A stretch of 35,834 bases of DNA from Flavobacteriia bacterium (GTDB lineage Bacteria; Bacteroidota; Bacteroidia; Flavobacteriales_D; Crocinitomicaceae): the NCBI GenBank assembly GCA_947455515.1, contig CANGOF010000015.1, forward strand, positions 1 through 35,834, read 5' to 3'. Numbering within the stretch: the stretch's first letter is position 1; every line of letters starts with the position of its first letter. The notes under the pieces were generated by a model, which was given only the letters and a program-made list of their open reading frames with translations, was not told where the DNA came from and did not search any database. Below, in pieces: positions 7,535 through 16,000 of this stretch. Both the position numbers and the translations under genes were made by a program.

Positions 7535-8701
7535 ATGAATCCATTAAATCCTATTTTTGCACTTACTGTTTTTTCATTAGCTTTTGGAACAGCATATCTA
7601 CTTAATTCAAAATATAAAATTGTAATCAATAATAACCGCTACGAAACTATTGACGGTATACGAGGATTTTTAGCTATAAGTGTTTTTATTCACCACGCTA
7701 CAATTTGGTTTCATTATCTTCATACGAATTCTTGGGAAGCACCTAAATCAAATCTTTATAATCAACTTGGTCAAACAAGTGTTTCATTATTTTTTATGAT
7801 TACCTCTTTTTTATTTGTTTCCAAACTTTTAAACGAAGGTACACAAACAACAAATTGGAAAGATTTCTTTATCGGTAGGATTTTTAGATTAGTTCCCTTA
7901 TACCTTGTATCCATTATTTTACTAATCTTCATAGTAATGATTTGTACTCATTGGAAATTAAATGTTTCTATCATCGACTTCTTGAAACAATTGACACATT
8001 GGGGAACTTTTACAATGTACGATGCACCAAAAATAAATCATTGTGAATTTACAAACATCATAAATGCTAGCGTTATATGGTCACTTCCTTATGAATGGCT
8101 ATTTTATTTTAGTTTACCTCTGCTTTACATCATAATCAACAGAAAAAAAACATCCATTTCATTTAGTATAATTAGCTTGTTGTTTATCGTTGTTTTTTAT
8201 CGATTTCATGGAATACTTAAACCACATATTATGTCCTTTATTGGTGGAGCAATAGCTCCTTTTCTGATAAAATATAAACCAAAAAAAATCAACTTTAATT
8301 CGGTATTTTTAAGTATCACTCTACTCCTTTCATTGGGTTTGATTTTACGTTACAATTCATCCGACAATATTCTTTGTAAAATGTTTATTATTATTGCCTT
8401 CAACCTTATCGCTTTAGGAAATAACCTTTTTGGACTCTTAAAAAATACTACCTTAAAGTTTTTAGGTGAACTTTCCTATAGTACCTACCTCTTGCATGGT
8501 ATACTTATTTTTTGTGTAATGTATTTTTGTGTAGGACTTACGGATGCAAAAACTTTAACAGCAACAAACTATTGTTTAATTCTAATTGGAATCACTCCTT
8601 TAGTTGTCATTATTAGCTTTTTAACCTATCTTTTTATTGAAAAACCCGGAATGAATTATGGTAAAAAACTAAGAATAAAGAATAATACCTCCAACATTTA
8701 A
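7535..8701 (+). CDS. Acyltransferase-3 family membrane protein
   Basis: This protein of 388 residues has about ten membrane helices. Near the N-terminus it has the acyltransferase-3 (PF01757) signature YETIDGIRGFLAISVFIHHAT, with the conserved histidine in the first family helix, then SLFFMITSFLF, a basic loop with FFIGRIFRLVPLYLVSI, and a late STYLLHGILIF element. It ends with FIEKPGMNYGKK. Members O-acylate envelope polysaccharides, lipids or antibiotics at the membrane; the acceptor cannot be read here. A second member lies at 19180-20334. The gene is followed by a 149-bp spacer with a REP-like palindrome. Confidence 0.88.
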   Translation: MNPLNPIFALTVFSLAFGTAYLLNSKYKIVINNNRYETIDGIRGFLAISVFIHHATIWFHYLHTNSWEAPKSNLYNQLGQTSVSLFFMITSFLFVSKLLNEGTQTTNWKDFFIGRIFRLVPLYLVSIILLIFIVMICTHWKLNVSIIDFLKQLTHWGTFTMYDAPKINHCEFTNIINASVIWSLPYEWLFYFSLPLLYIIINRKKTSISFSIISLLFIVVFYRFHGILKPHIMSFIGGAIAPFLIKYKPKKINFNSVFLSITLLLSLGLILRYNSSDNILCKMFIIIAFNLIALGNNLFGLLKNTTLKFLGELSYSTYLLHGILIFCVMYFCVGLTDAKTLTATNYCLILIGITPLVVIISFLTYLFIEKPGMNYGKKLRIKNNTSNI

Positions 8702-8772
8702 ACCTCTGTTTACAAAAAATATTGAATTAATTGAAATTTCAACTCTAACCAAATAAATTAAAGCTCATACTC

Positions 8773-8787
8773 GACTCCAGAGGAGTC
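8773..8787. repeat. REP-like palindrome GACTCCAGAGGAGTC
   Basis: This 15-bp palindrome has 7-bp arms (GACTCCA is matched by GGAGTC with the central position varied) and is followed by ACTTTTTG. It differs at one central base from the two copies at 3646-3660 and 3699-3713. It lies 71 bp after the acyltransferase stop and could also act as a terminator. Confidence 0.6.
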
Positions 8788-8871
8788 ACTTTTTGTTTGT
8801 TCATCAAGCAAATAGCAATTTTGTTGTTTTTTCTAAATAATTAGCGAAATTTGAAAATTCATAATTATAAG

Positions 8872-9606
8872 ATGATTAACAATTTACTTCAACTTCACTT
8901 ATCGAAATATGGTTTTTTAAATTCCAACCAAAGTAATATTGGAATGCCAAATGCGATTGGGATTGGAATCACAGTAGGTTTCTTTCTATTAGTTTTAATT
9001 GTTATACTTAAAGTAAGAAAAAGTATACTTAACGATAAAAATAGAAAAAAACGAAAAATGAGCCATTTACCAGTAAAAACTGTGTTATATATCGCTTCTT
9101 CTCTCGACAATTACATAGCGAAACCTGATGGAAACTTGGATTGGTTAACTTTTTTTCCTCAACCAAAGACAGGAGATTATGGCTATAAAGCACTTCTAAA
9201 CAACACTGAAACAATCGTGATGGGTAGAAATACCTATGAAGAATTAATTGCTGCTGTGGATGACTGGCCCTATGCTAATTTTTTTACTTACATTATCACA
9301 TCGAACCCATATTTCGAAGTAAAAACTCCAAACACCTTCGTGGTATCGAACAACTTTCCAAAATTCATTGAAAACATTAAAATTAGAAGTTCGAAAAATT
9401 GCTGGATTGTTGGTGGTGGACAATTAATTTCTGAATTCTTAAATCAAGATCTGATTGATACGATGATTATTTCAATGGTACCAATAATTTTGGGCGACGG
9501 AATTCCCCTTTTCCCTAATAAACCAAATGAAAGTAATTGGAAATTAGTAAATGTAGAAAAATTTGATACTGGACTCATCAATTTAACGTACAAAAAATTA
9601 ACCTAG
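8872..9606 (+). CDS. Dihydrofolate-reductase/RibD-C-like protein with N-terminal membrane segment
   Basis: The C-terminal 183 residues are a DHFR-like/RibD C-terminal domain. They contain KTVLYIASSLDNYIAKPDGNLDWL, ETIVMGRNTYEEL, NCWIVGGGQLISEFL and IIPLFP-like closing strands around ILGDGIPLFP. This superfamily binds NADPH and reduces pterin- or pyrimidine-like substrates. The frame begins with about 62 extra residues that include a strong membrane helix (IGITVGFFLLVLIVILKV) and a very basic stretch (KNRKKRKM). ATG 8872 is used here; a TTG at 8851 is also in frame. The more usual family start would be the ATG at 9058. Choice of start decides whether the enzyme is membrane anchored. Confidence 0.75.
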   Translation: MINNLLQLHLSKYGFLNSNQSNIGMPNAIGIGITVGFFLLVLIVILKVRKSILNDKNRKKRKMSHLPVKTVLYIASSLDNYIAKPDGNLDWLTFFPQPKTGDYGYKALLNNTETIVMGRNTYEELIAAVDDWPYANFFTYIITSNPYFEVKTPNTFVVSNNFPKFIENIKIRSSKNCWIVGGGQLISEFLNQDLIDTMIISMVPIILGDGIPLFPNKPNESNWKLVNVEKFDTGLINLTYKKLT

Positions 9607-9626
9607 TTCTCTCTTACGGAAGCAAT

Positions 9627-9668
9627 ACTGCATCACCTCAAAGAGGAAAGATTTATGTTCTACGTCAA
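9627..9668. repeat. Decayed fragment of the composite repeat
   Basis: CATCACCTCAAAGAGGAAAG followed by ATTTATGTTCTAC closely tracks the hairpin flank of copy C (CACCTCCCTTAATCCCTCC... then AATCTTATGTTCTAC). The palindrome core is shortened. It reads as an eroded copy in the 135-bp spacer 9607-9741. Confidence 0.5.
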
Positions 9669-9706
9669 TTAATTTATAAACCTCATGCGTTTTTATAATT
9701 ATTTCG

Positions 9707-9714
9707 TATTTTTG
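9707..9714 (+). promoter_or_regulatory. Candidate -7 box (TATTTTTG)
   Basis: TATTTTTG matches TAnnTTTG, 27 bp upstream of the ATG at 9742. A -33 element is not evident, so support is limited. Confidence 0.35.
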
Positions 9715-9741
9715 ATTCATAGTTAAAAACAGGAAAAATTA

Positions 9742-10230
9742 ATGATAATTAATCAAATAGAACAATATAAAAATTCTATTGTCATTTTAAAAAAATCTAT
9801 ATTTTTCGTTTTCTTCATTCTAAGTTCAAATTTTTCATTTACACAAAATGATTTCAAAAACTGGGACTCAGTTTTAGTTATTCAAAGAGTTCATTTAAAA
9901 GATACCACTTTATTCATCCCTTGTTTATACAAGGACTTAGTTTTAGACACAAATAAAGTAATTGATATTAGAAAAGTATTTATAATTGCCAATAATCAAA
10001 AAAAATACAAATTTCAACCTTTAAAAACTTGTGTTGAGCTAACATACTTTGACTCATCCAAAGAATTTGAATGGGATTTATCCTATTCTTCAACACAATT
10101 TATTAGAAAATTATTAATTGGTGGTAGTAAGTATAAAATATCCCATTATTGGATAAATATAGATCAAAAAGGAAACATTATTAATTCTGAAAGTGAATCC
10201 AAGTATTTTAGAGGTATAATCTGTAAATAA
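9742..10230 (+). CDS. Short secreted protein of unknown function
   Basis: This protein of 162 residues starts with a long, partly charged N-region followed by a hydrophobic stretch (SIFFVFFILSSNFSF) and a FTQN cleavage-like site near residue 35, so export is likely. The mature part, about 125 residues, has alternating polar and aromatic strands and two or three cysteines, with no recognised motif. Base composition is very AT-rich, even for this window. A shorter start at an internal methionine is not available before the signal peptide. It stands alone, between a decayed repeat and repeat copy C. Confidence 0.55.
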   Translation: MIINQIEQYKNSIVILKKSIFFVFFILSSNFSFTQNDFKNWDSVLVIQRVHLKDTTLFIPCLYKDLVLDTNKVIDIRKVFIIANNQKKYKFQPLKTCVELTYFDSSKEFEWDLSYSSTQFIRKLLIGGSKYKISHYWINIDQKGNIINSESESKYFRGIICK

Positions 10231-10251
10231 ATCATTTACATTTCAACTTAT

Positions 10252-10410
10252 CACCTCCCTTAATCCCTCCTCAAGGAGGGAAATCTTATGTTCTACTTTA
10301 ATTTTCATATCTTTATTCACTCCTACCAAATCTAACGCAGTTAGATTCCCTCTGCGGCCTCGAATCTCAGTCAAATGCGTCCATTTCTCTCTTGTCCTCT
10401 GCGCTAAAAA
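10252..10410. repeat. Composite intergenic repeat, copy C (hairpin-unit)
   Basis: CACCTCCCTTAAT leads into the palindrome CCCTCCTCAAGGAGGG (10265-10280), then AATCTTATGTTCTAC. One unit follows, starting with ATCTAACGCAGTTAGAT (10330-10346) and ending near CTCTGCGCTAAAAA. Compared with copies A and B it lacks the first unit. It fills the 241-bp spacer before the gene at 10472. Confidence 0.75.
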
Positions 10411-10459
10411 ACTCTCTGAACTTTATATAAAAAACACACCTCCATAAAACGTTTTCTCG

Positions 10460-10467
10460 TAATTTTG
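10460..10467 (+). promoter_or_regulatory. -7 box abutting the start codon (TAATTTTG)
   Basis: TAATTTTG fits TAnnTTTG and ends only 4 bp before the ATG at 10472. If used, transcription would begin at or next to the start codon, giving a leaderless or nearly leaderless mRNA. No convincing -33 element was found about 20 bp upstream. Confidence 0.4.
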
Positions 10468-10471
10468 TACC

Positions 10472-11023
10472 ATGAAGTCTTTGTCCATCCTCTTACTATT
10501 CATCCTGCTCGCCAGTTCTACCTGCATTTCAAACGCTATAAAAAAAGATATTCAAACGTTAGAATCTCACGAAATCACCTGCACGGACTCCTCCTGCTTC
10601 GGGAAATACATCGGAAAAGAATTTGTGAATGGTTCCGATATCGCCCATCAATTCTCCAATAAAATGGCTAAAGCGGTTGGTGATAAACTCAAGGAATTGT
10701 ATACGAATGGAAAATACAGTAAGGTTGACCTGCCAAACATCTACATGTCTACCAAAGGAATGGGAACGGGAAATGTAACTTATGAATTAAACATCCCTTT
10801 TGTAAGCGTTTCGAATAAATGTGAGGCACGAACTTCCTTTGACCACTCTGGCGGTTGGAACCACTCCCCTGCTATAAAAACACGTAAAGAACGTTTATTA
10901 AAAATCTTATTACCAAGCGATTCGTTAGATATTAGTCCACTTAAAACGACACCCGAAGGACTCCAAGAATTTTGGATCCAATGGAGAAATAATGAAATTC
11001 AAGCAGATTGCCTTAAAAACTAA
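10472..11023 (+). CDS. Secreted protein of unknown function
   Basis: This protein of 183 residues begins with a hydrophobic signal peptide (MKSLSILLLFILLASSTCIS). The cysteine at 18 is preceded by SST, a poor lipobox but not excluded as one. The mature part carries four or more cysteines (ITCTDSSCFG, NKCEAR, ADCLK), consistent with disulphides outside the cytoplasm. Its centre has a histidine/tryptophan phrase, DHSGGWNHSPA. I do not recognise the family. The DUF1801 gene starts 4 bp after its stop, so the two are probably co-transcribed. Confidence 0.65.
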   Translation: MKSLSILLLFILLASSTCISNAIKKDIQTLESHEITCTDSSCFGKYIGKEFVNGSDIAHQFSNKMAKAVGDKLKELYTNGKYSKVDLPNIYMSTKGMGTGNVTYELNIPFVSVSNKCEARTSFDHSGGWNHSPAIKTRKERLLKILLPSDSLDISPLKTTPEGLQEFWIQWRNNEIQADCLKN

Positions 11024-11027
11024 CAAG

Positions 11028-11666
11028 ATGAACCCAAAAATAAATGATTTCTTTGAGGATCTTACCAAATGGAAAGATGAATTAATGGTTTTAAGAACCA
11101 ATGTCTTGGATTGTTTACTCCACGAAGAAGTGAAATGGGGTGTTCCTTGTTTTACGCACAATGGAAAAAACATAGTTCTCATTCACGGGTTCAAAGATTA
11201 TTTTGCCGTACTTTTCATGAAAGGTGCATTGTTACTCGATAGTGAAAACATCCTGATTCAACAAACAGAAAACGTGCAATCTGGAAGACAAATTCGCTTT
11301 ACTTCTATGGAAGAATTGGTTGCTAATGAAGCTACAGTAAAAGCCTATATCTTAGAAGCAATCGAAGTCGAAAAAGCAGGGTTGAAAATCGAACACAAGA
11401 AAAAAGAAGAATATACTGTTCCTGAAGAATTGACGGATAAATTCAAGCAAGTCCCTAGTTTTAAAGCTGCCTTCGAAGCTTTAACTCCCGGTCGACAAAA
11501 AGGCTACCTACTCCATTTTTTAGGTGCAAAACAATCTATAACGCGCATTACACGCATTGAAAATTGTACGTCTAAAATTCTCCAAGGCAAAGGCCTCACT
11601 GATTGTACTTGTGGCCTATCCAAACGTATGCCTAACTGCGATGGCTCCCACAAATATGCTCAATAG
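11028..11666 (+). CDS. YdeI-like DUF1801 protein with C-terminal CDGSH iron-sulfur motif
   Basis: This protein of 212 residues is read from the ATG at 11028, which starts MNPKINDFFEDLTKWKDEL in the usual DUF1801 way; an in-frame ATG at 10992 would overlap the previous gene by 32 bp. The DUF1801 part contains LRTNVLDCLLHEEVKWGVPCFTHNGKNIVLIHGFKDY and FMKGALLLD, then the YdeI tail with FKAAFEALTPGRQKGYLLHF and a TRITRIE...ILQGKGL phrase. The chain then continues into CTCGLSKRMPNCDGSH. This fits C-x-C-x2-S-x3-P-x-C-D-G-S-H exactly, the motif that binds a 2Fe-2S cluster by three Cys and one His in CDGSH proteins. A cytoplasmic redox or Fe-S role is inferred. It lies directly behind the secreted-protein gene. 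Confidence 0.85.
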   Translation: MNPKINDFFEDLTKWKDELMVLRTNVLDCLLHEEVKWGVPCFTHNGKNIVLIHGFKDYFAVLFMKGALLLDSENILIQQTENVQSGRQIRFTSMEELVANEATVKAYILEAIEVEKAGLKIEHKKKEEYTVPEELTDKFKQVPSFKAAFEALTPGRQKGYLLHFLGAKQSITRITRIENCTSKILQGKGLTDCTCGLSKRMPNCDGSHKYAQ

Positions 11667-11844
11667 CACCCTACAGATTCTCAAAGAGAATCAACTTAAA
11701 TACCTTAATAAATCTCCATCAAATCACACCCAAACTCAACCTTAATTTCTTAATAGTTAATATCCTTCAATCATATTCTACCTATCTATAATCTCGAATC
11801 TGCAAATTTGTAATTTTCTTATTTGTAATTTGTAAATTCGCGCC

Positions 11845-12957
11845 ATGAAAAAATTCTTTGCTAATCGTTGGGTTAAATACCCTTTCTTCACCTTAGTATT
11901 TGCCTTTGCAATCGTTGGTTTCTTCTTATCTGCAACCTATATGGCTGTTCAGTTAAAATTAACAAACGATGCGGGCTCCATCGACATGAACGACCGTTAC
12001 TTCAACGAAATCAAGGATAAATACAATCAATCGTTTAAAATCGACACAACAAACGGGGAAATTCGCTCCTATAAAAACTTAGAACGCTTGTTAATTCTGA
12101 ACAAATATTGTCCAAAAAATGCAACTTTCATTATGGATGCATACATGAAGGACAAAAATGAAGTAGAAACGAGTAAAATGATTGATGCTGTTGAGCTTTT
12201 CTTACGCAAAAACAAAGCGTATCAAAATGAAATCAAACAGTTACGAAAACCAAAGAAAATGCCAAAACGCATCCAAGGAAGTATCTTTGATTGGATGAAT
12301 ATATCGGAATGGCAGGACTTTAAAATCGCTGTTGCAAAAGATAAGAAATTGATCGATTCAGTTCAAAATTTAACCGGAGTAGAGTCACGTTTGATTGTCG
12401 CTTGCTTGGTAGGAGAACAAATTCGTCTTTTTAACTCCAAAAGAGAAGCCTACAAAAAATGGATTGGACCCTTGAAAATTTTAACTGTGGAATCGCAATT
12501 TTCACTTGGAGTAACCGGCATCAAAGAACAAACAGCAATCGATATTGAGAAAAATCTACACGACCCAAAATCGGTATATTATTTAGGAGACAAGTATACA
12601 CATCTTCTTGATTTCAAAACAGAAAACCCAAAAGCAGAACGCGTTGACCGATTAGTAGATTACAAAAATCATTTCTATTCCTACATTTACGCAGCAATCT
12701 TCGTAAAACAAGTGAAAATCCAATGGGAAAAAGCTGGTTATCCAATTGATAACAGACCTGAGATCTTAGCTACACTTTTCAATGTTGGCTACCCACAATC
12801 GGAACCTAAAAAGAATCCAAAAGTTGGTGGTTCTACCATAAAAATCCATGAAAAACCGCATTCTTTCGGTGCAGTTGCATATGAATTTTATTACTCTGGA
12901 GAATTATATGACCTTTTCCCTTTCAAAGCGAAAAAGTTTGATTTTAATCAACAATAA
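11845..12957 (+). CDS. Membrane-anchored protein, possible lysozyme-like (DUF1402-like) domain
   Basis: This protein of 370 residues has one N-terminal membrane helix (about 13-35, YPFFTLVFAFAIVGFFLSATY) after a basic start, so the bulk lies in the periplasm. The second half has phrases typical of lysozyme-fold transglycosylase-like proteins: TGVESRLIVACLVGEQIRLF, VESQFSLGVTGIKEQTAIDIEKNL, YSYIYAAIFVKQVKIQWEKAG, and a late FGAVAYEFYYSGEL. The GxESRL and GVTGIK phrases and the helix order recall DUF1402-type proteins, suggesting peptidoglycan binding or cleavage. A catalytic glutamate cannot be fixed by eye (E in VGEQ or VESQ are candidates). A bulged hairpin at 13018-13049 lies downstream. 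Confidence 0.6.
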   Translation: MKKFFANRWVKYPFFTLVFAFAIVGFFLSATYMAVQLKLTNDAGSIDMNDRYFNEIKDKYNQSFKIDTTNGEIRSYKNLERLLILNKYCPKNATFIMDAYMKDKNEVETSKMIDAVELFLRKNKAYQNEIKQLRKPKKMPKRIQGSIFDWMNISEWQDFKIAVAKDKKLIDSVQNLTGVESRLIVACLVGEQIRLFNSKREAYKKWIGPLKILTVESQFSLGVTGIKEQTAIDIEKNLHDPKSVYYLGDKYTHLLDFKTENPKAERVDRLVDYKNHFYSYIYAAIFVKQVKIQWEKAGYPIDNRPEILATLFNVGYPQSEPKKNPKVGGSTIKIHEKPHSFGAVAYEFYYSGELYDLFPFKAKKFDFNQQ

Positions 12958-13017
12958 TTTACGACTACAAAAGCAACCTTTTCAAAAAAAGAATGTTATA
13001 CATAAAAGGATGCTTAG

Positions 13018-13049
13018 TTAGAAAGATAATTACTATCTTAACTTTCTAA
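13018..13049 (+). terminator. Possible terminator hairpin
   Basis: TTAGAAAGATA (13018-13028) can pair with TATCTT and CTTTCTAA (13034-13049) across a two-base bulge and a short loop. The stem is AT-rich and the following bases are A rather than T on this strand, so it is a weak intrinsic terminator at best. It lies 60 bp after the stop at 12957 and 31 bp before the next gene. Confidence 0.3.
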
Positions 13050-13080
13050 AAAAATATAAATTCACATTGAGAAAAAAAGG

Positions 13081-16000
13081 ATGAAATTGAAGATTATACT
13101 TGCTTTTTTTATACTTATCTCACTTAATTGGAGTTTTTCTCAAGGTGGAACAAAGCCTGGCTCTACGGGAGCATCAATTACGCTACCATTTTATTTTGCT
13201 GGGAAATCATTAACTGGAAAAGTAAACGATGTTAGTAACCCTCCTGGTTTTGTTTCTCCATATACCACTGGACCAGATTATTTTTTCTATCATAAAGCTT
13301 TAACTTCAGGAAATATCTTTATCGATTTATCTTTTGTTACTGTTCCTGGAACACAGTTAATGCCAAGTATTTCTGTATGGGATGGAAAACCTGGTGCTGG
13401 TGGAGTATTAGTTCAAGCAGTAACATCCATTGGTGATCAAACTGTAGATAATATCTTGAGACTTTCGTTTAAATCGGTTGTAAACAAGCAATATTGGATA
13501 ATGCTTGATTGTGGAACGACTGACGGTTATGATTATAGCTTATTTATTTATAACTCTCCTGTTCAAGGTGCTTGTTCCAATATTGGTTTTGAAAATGGAG
13601 ACTTTACCAATTGGATCGAAACAGACGGAAGTGCTACGGAAGGTTGTGCAACTGCTCAACATCCAGTTTATTTCCCAACATCCAGTTTGTCCAATTCAAA
13701 TTTAAATACTGCCCCACAACATAAAATTACTCGATCTGGTGTTGATGCCATCGGTGGGTTTAAAAAGGTTTGTCCAGGATTGGAAAGTAAATCGCTTCGA
13801 ATTGGAGACAGTACAATGACTGTTAGAAGACATAATGCCAATACAGGTGTCGTAACCAATGGTGCTTCTATTGAACAACAATTTTTAGTCACCAAATCAA
13901 ACTCATTATTCACCTACTATTACGCTGTTGTATTAGAAGCTTCCGGTCACGCACCGAGTCAACAACCTACCTTCCGCGTAGATGCATTCGATAAAAATGG
14001 TGGTCGTATACTTTGTGGAGAATATTTAGTGGTTGCCAGTGGTGCTATTCCTGGTTTCGTAAATGCAGGTCCGTACGATGATCCAAACGATGCTTTTCCA
14101 TTAGACCCTTCTGATCCAGATGTATATTATAAAACTTGGACTCCAGTTTTTATCGATTTATCCAAATACATTGACTCAAGTATTACGGTTCGTTTTACGG
14201 TGATGGACTGTTCGGAGGGCGCTCATTTTGGTTATGCCTATGTCGATGCAGTATGTCAACCGTTAGAAATTACGGGGAATTCTTCGGTTTGTAATGGCGG
14301 ACAAATTACGTTACACGCGCCTCAAGGAGGATCTACGTATAAGTGGACTATTAAAGGTGCTCCTGCCGTTTTAGGAACTAAAGATTCTTTAGTAGTCAAT
14401 CCAGCAGTACCCACGACCTATCAATGCGAAATTGTCTCGGTTGCAGGTTGTATTACTCTTTTAGATAAACTAATTACTCCTGAAGCAAAACCTATAATTT
14501 CCACTATTTCTGGAGATTTAGCAATTTGCACCAGTGAAATTGTCAATCTAACAGGGAATGGTTCAGCCGATACGATTTCTCCTTGGAAATCTTCTAATCC
14601 TGCTGTTGCGAGTATCGATATTACTGGAAAAGTAACTGGTCTTACAGCAGGAAATACAACAATAAGCTACAAATCATTAGGTGGTTGTTTACGTGACACA
14701 CTTTTAACTGTAAGTATAAGTGCAACTGTAACTGGTACAACTTCCTTTTGTAAAGGTTTAACCACACAGTTAACCAATACAACACAATCTCCTGACGCAA
14801 CAACACCTTGGACATCGGCAAATGGTGCAATTGCAACGGTCAGTTATACAGGGGTAGTAACAGGTGTAGCTTCAGGTTCTACAACGATCACTTTTTTAAG
14901 TGCTTCAGGATGTAAAACAGATAAAGTCGTTACTGTAAGTCTAACTCCAAACGCAACCAATCCCGGAGCAACTTCTGCATGCGATAGCTATACTTTACCT
15001 GTGATTGCTGGAACTAATCTTAATAAACCGAAATATTTTGATAATACTCAAGCATTAGGTGGTAAGGTGATTTCTGGTAATTTAAATTCCACACAGACGG
15101 TTTGGATTTTTGATTCTACTGGAGTTTGTAAAGATGAAAAAAGTTTTGTTGTAACCATATCCACTACTCCTACAGTTGCCCAACCTGCAGATGTGAATGT
15201 TTGTAGCGCATACGTATTGCCTGCGTTAACTAATGGGAATTATTACACTGGAACTGGTAAAACTGGAGTAAAATTAAATGCTGGTGATTCTATCAAATCT
15301 TCGCAAAAACTATATGTTTACGATGTTTCTGCTACAAATTCAACATGTTTTGCTGAAAAAAACTTTCAAATAAATATCAACTCATCTGTTTCAAACACAC
15401 CGAAAGACTCGAGTGTGTGTGATAAATATATATTACCTGCTATCGCAAATGTGACTTACTATACAGGAACGAACCAAACAGGAACTCTTCTACCAGCAGG
15501 AGACAGTATAAAAGCGACGCAAAAAATTTACGCATATGTTTCTATACCAGGTCCACAAGGATGTATTACGGAAAAAAACTTTACAATAACCGTTCAAACT
15601 TCTCCTTCAATTACCTCTCCTGTTGACATCGAAGCATGCGATAGTGTGGCTTTACCCGTTTTGGTGAAAGGAAGTTATTATACAGGAACTTTAAAAACTG
15701 GCGCTTTAAAATCAGCAGGTGACTTCATTACAACTACACAAAACATCTACGTATATTTTGAAAACAACACTGCTCCAAATTGCCATACAGAAAAAATTCA
15801 GAAAATAATAATTAACAACTCTCCAATATTAGCTAAGCAAAATGATACCATTGTGTGTGATAGTATTGTTCTTCCAAACTTGGCTTTAGGAAATTACTAT
15901 GGTGCTACAAACAAAGGAGGTACAAATTATGGTACAAGCTCAAAAATTAAAATAAGTACACCTGTCTACATATACGCGGAATCAGGTACTACTAAAAAGT

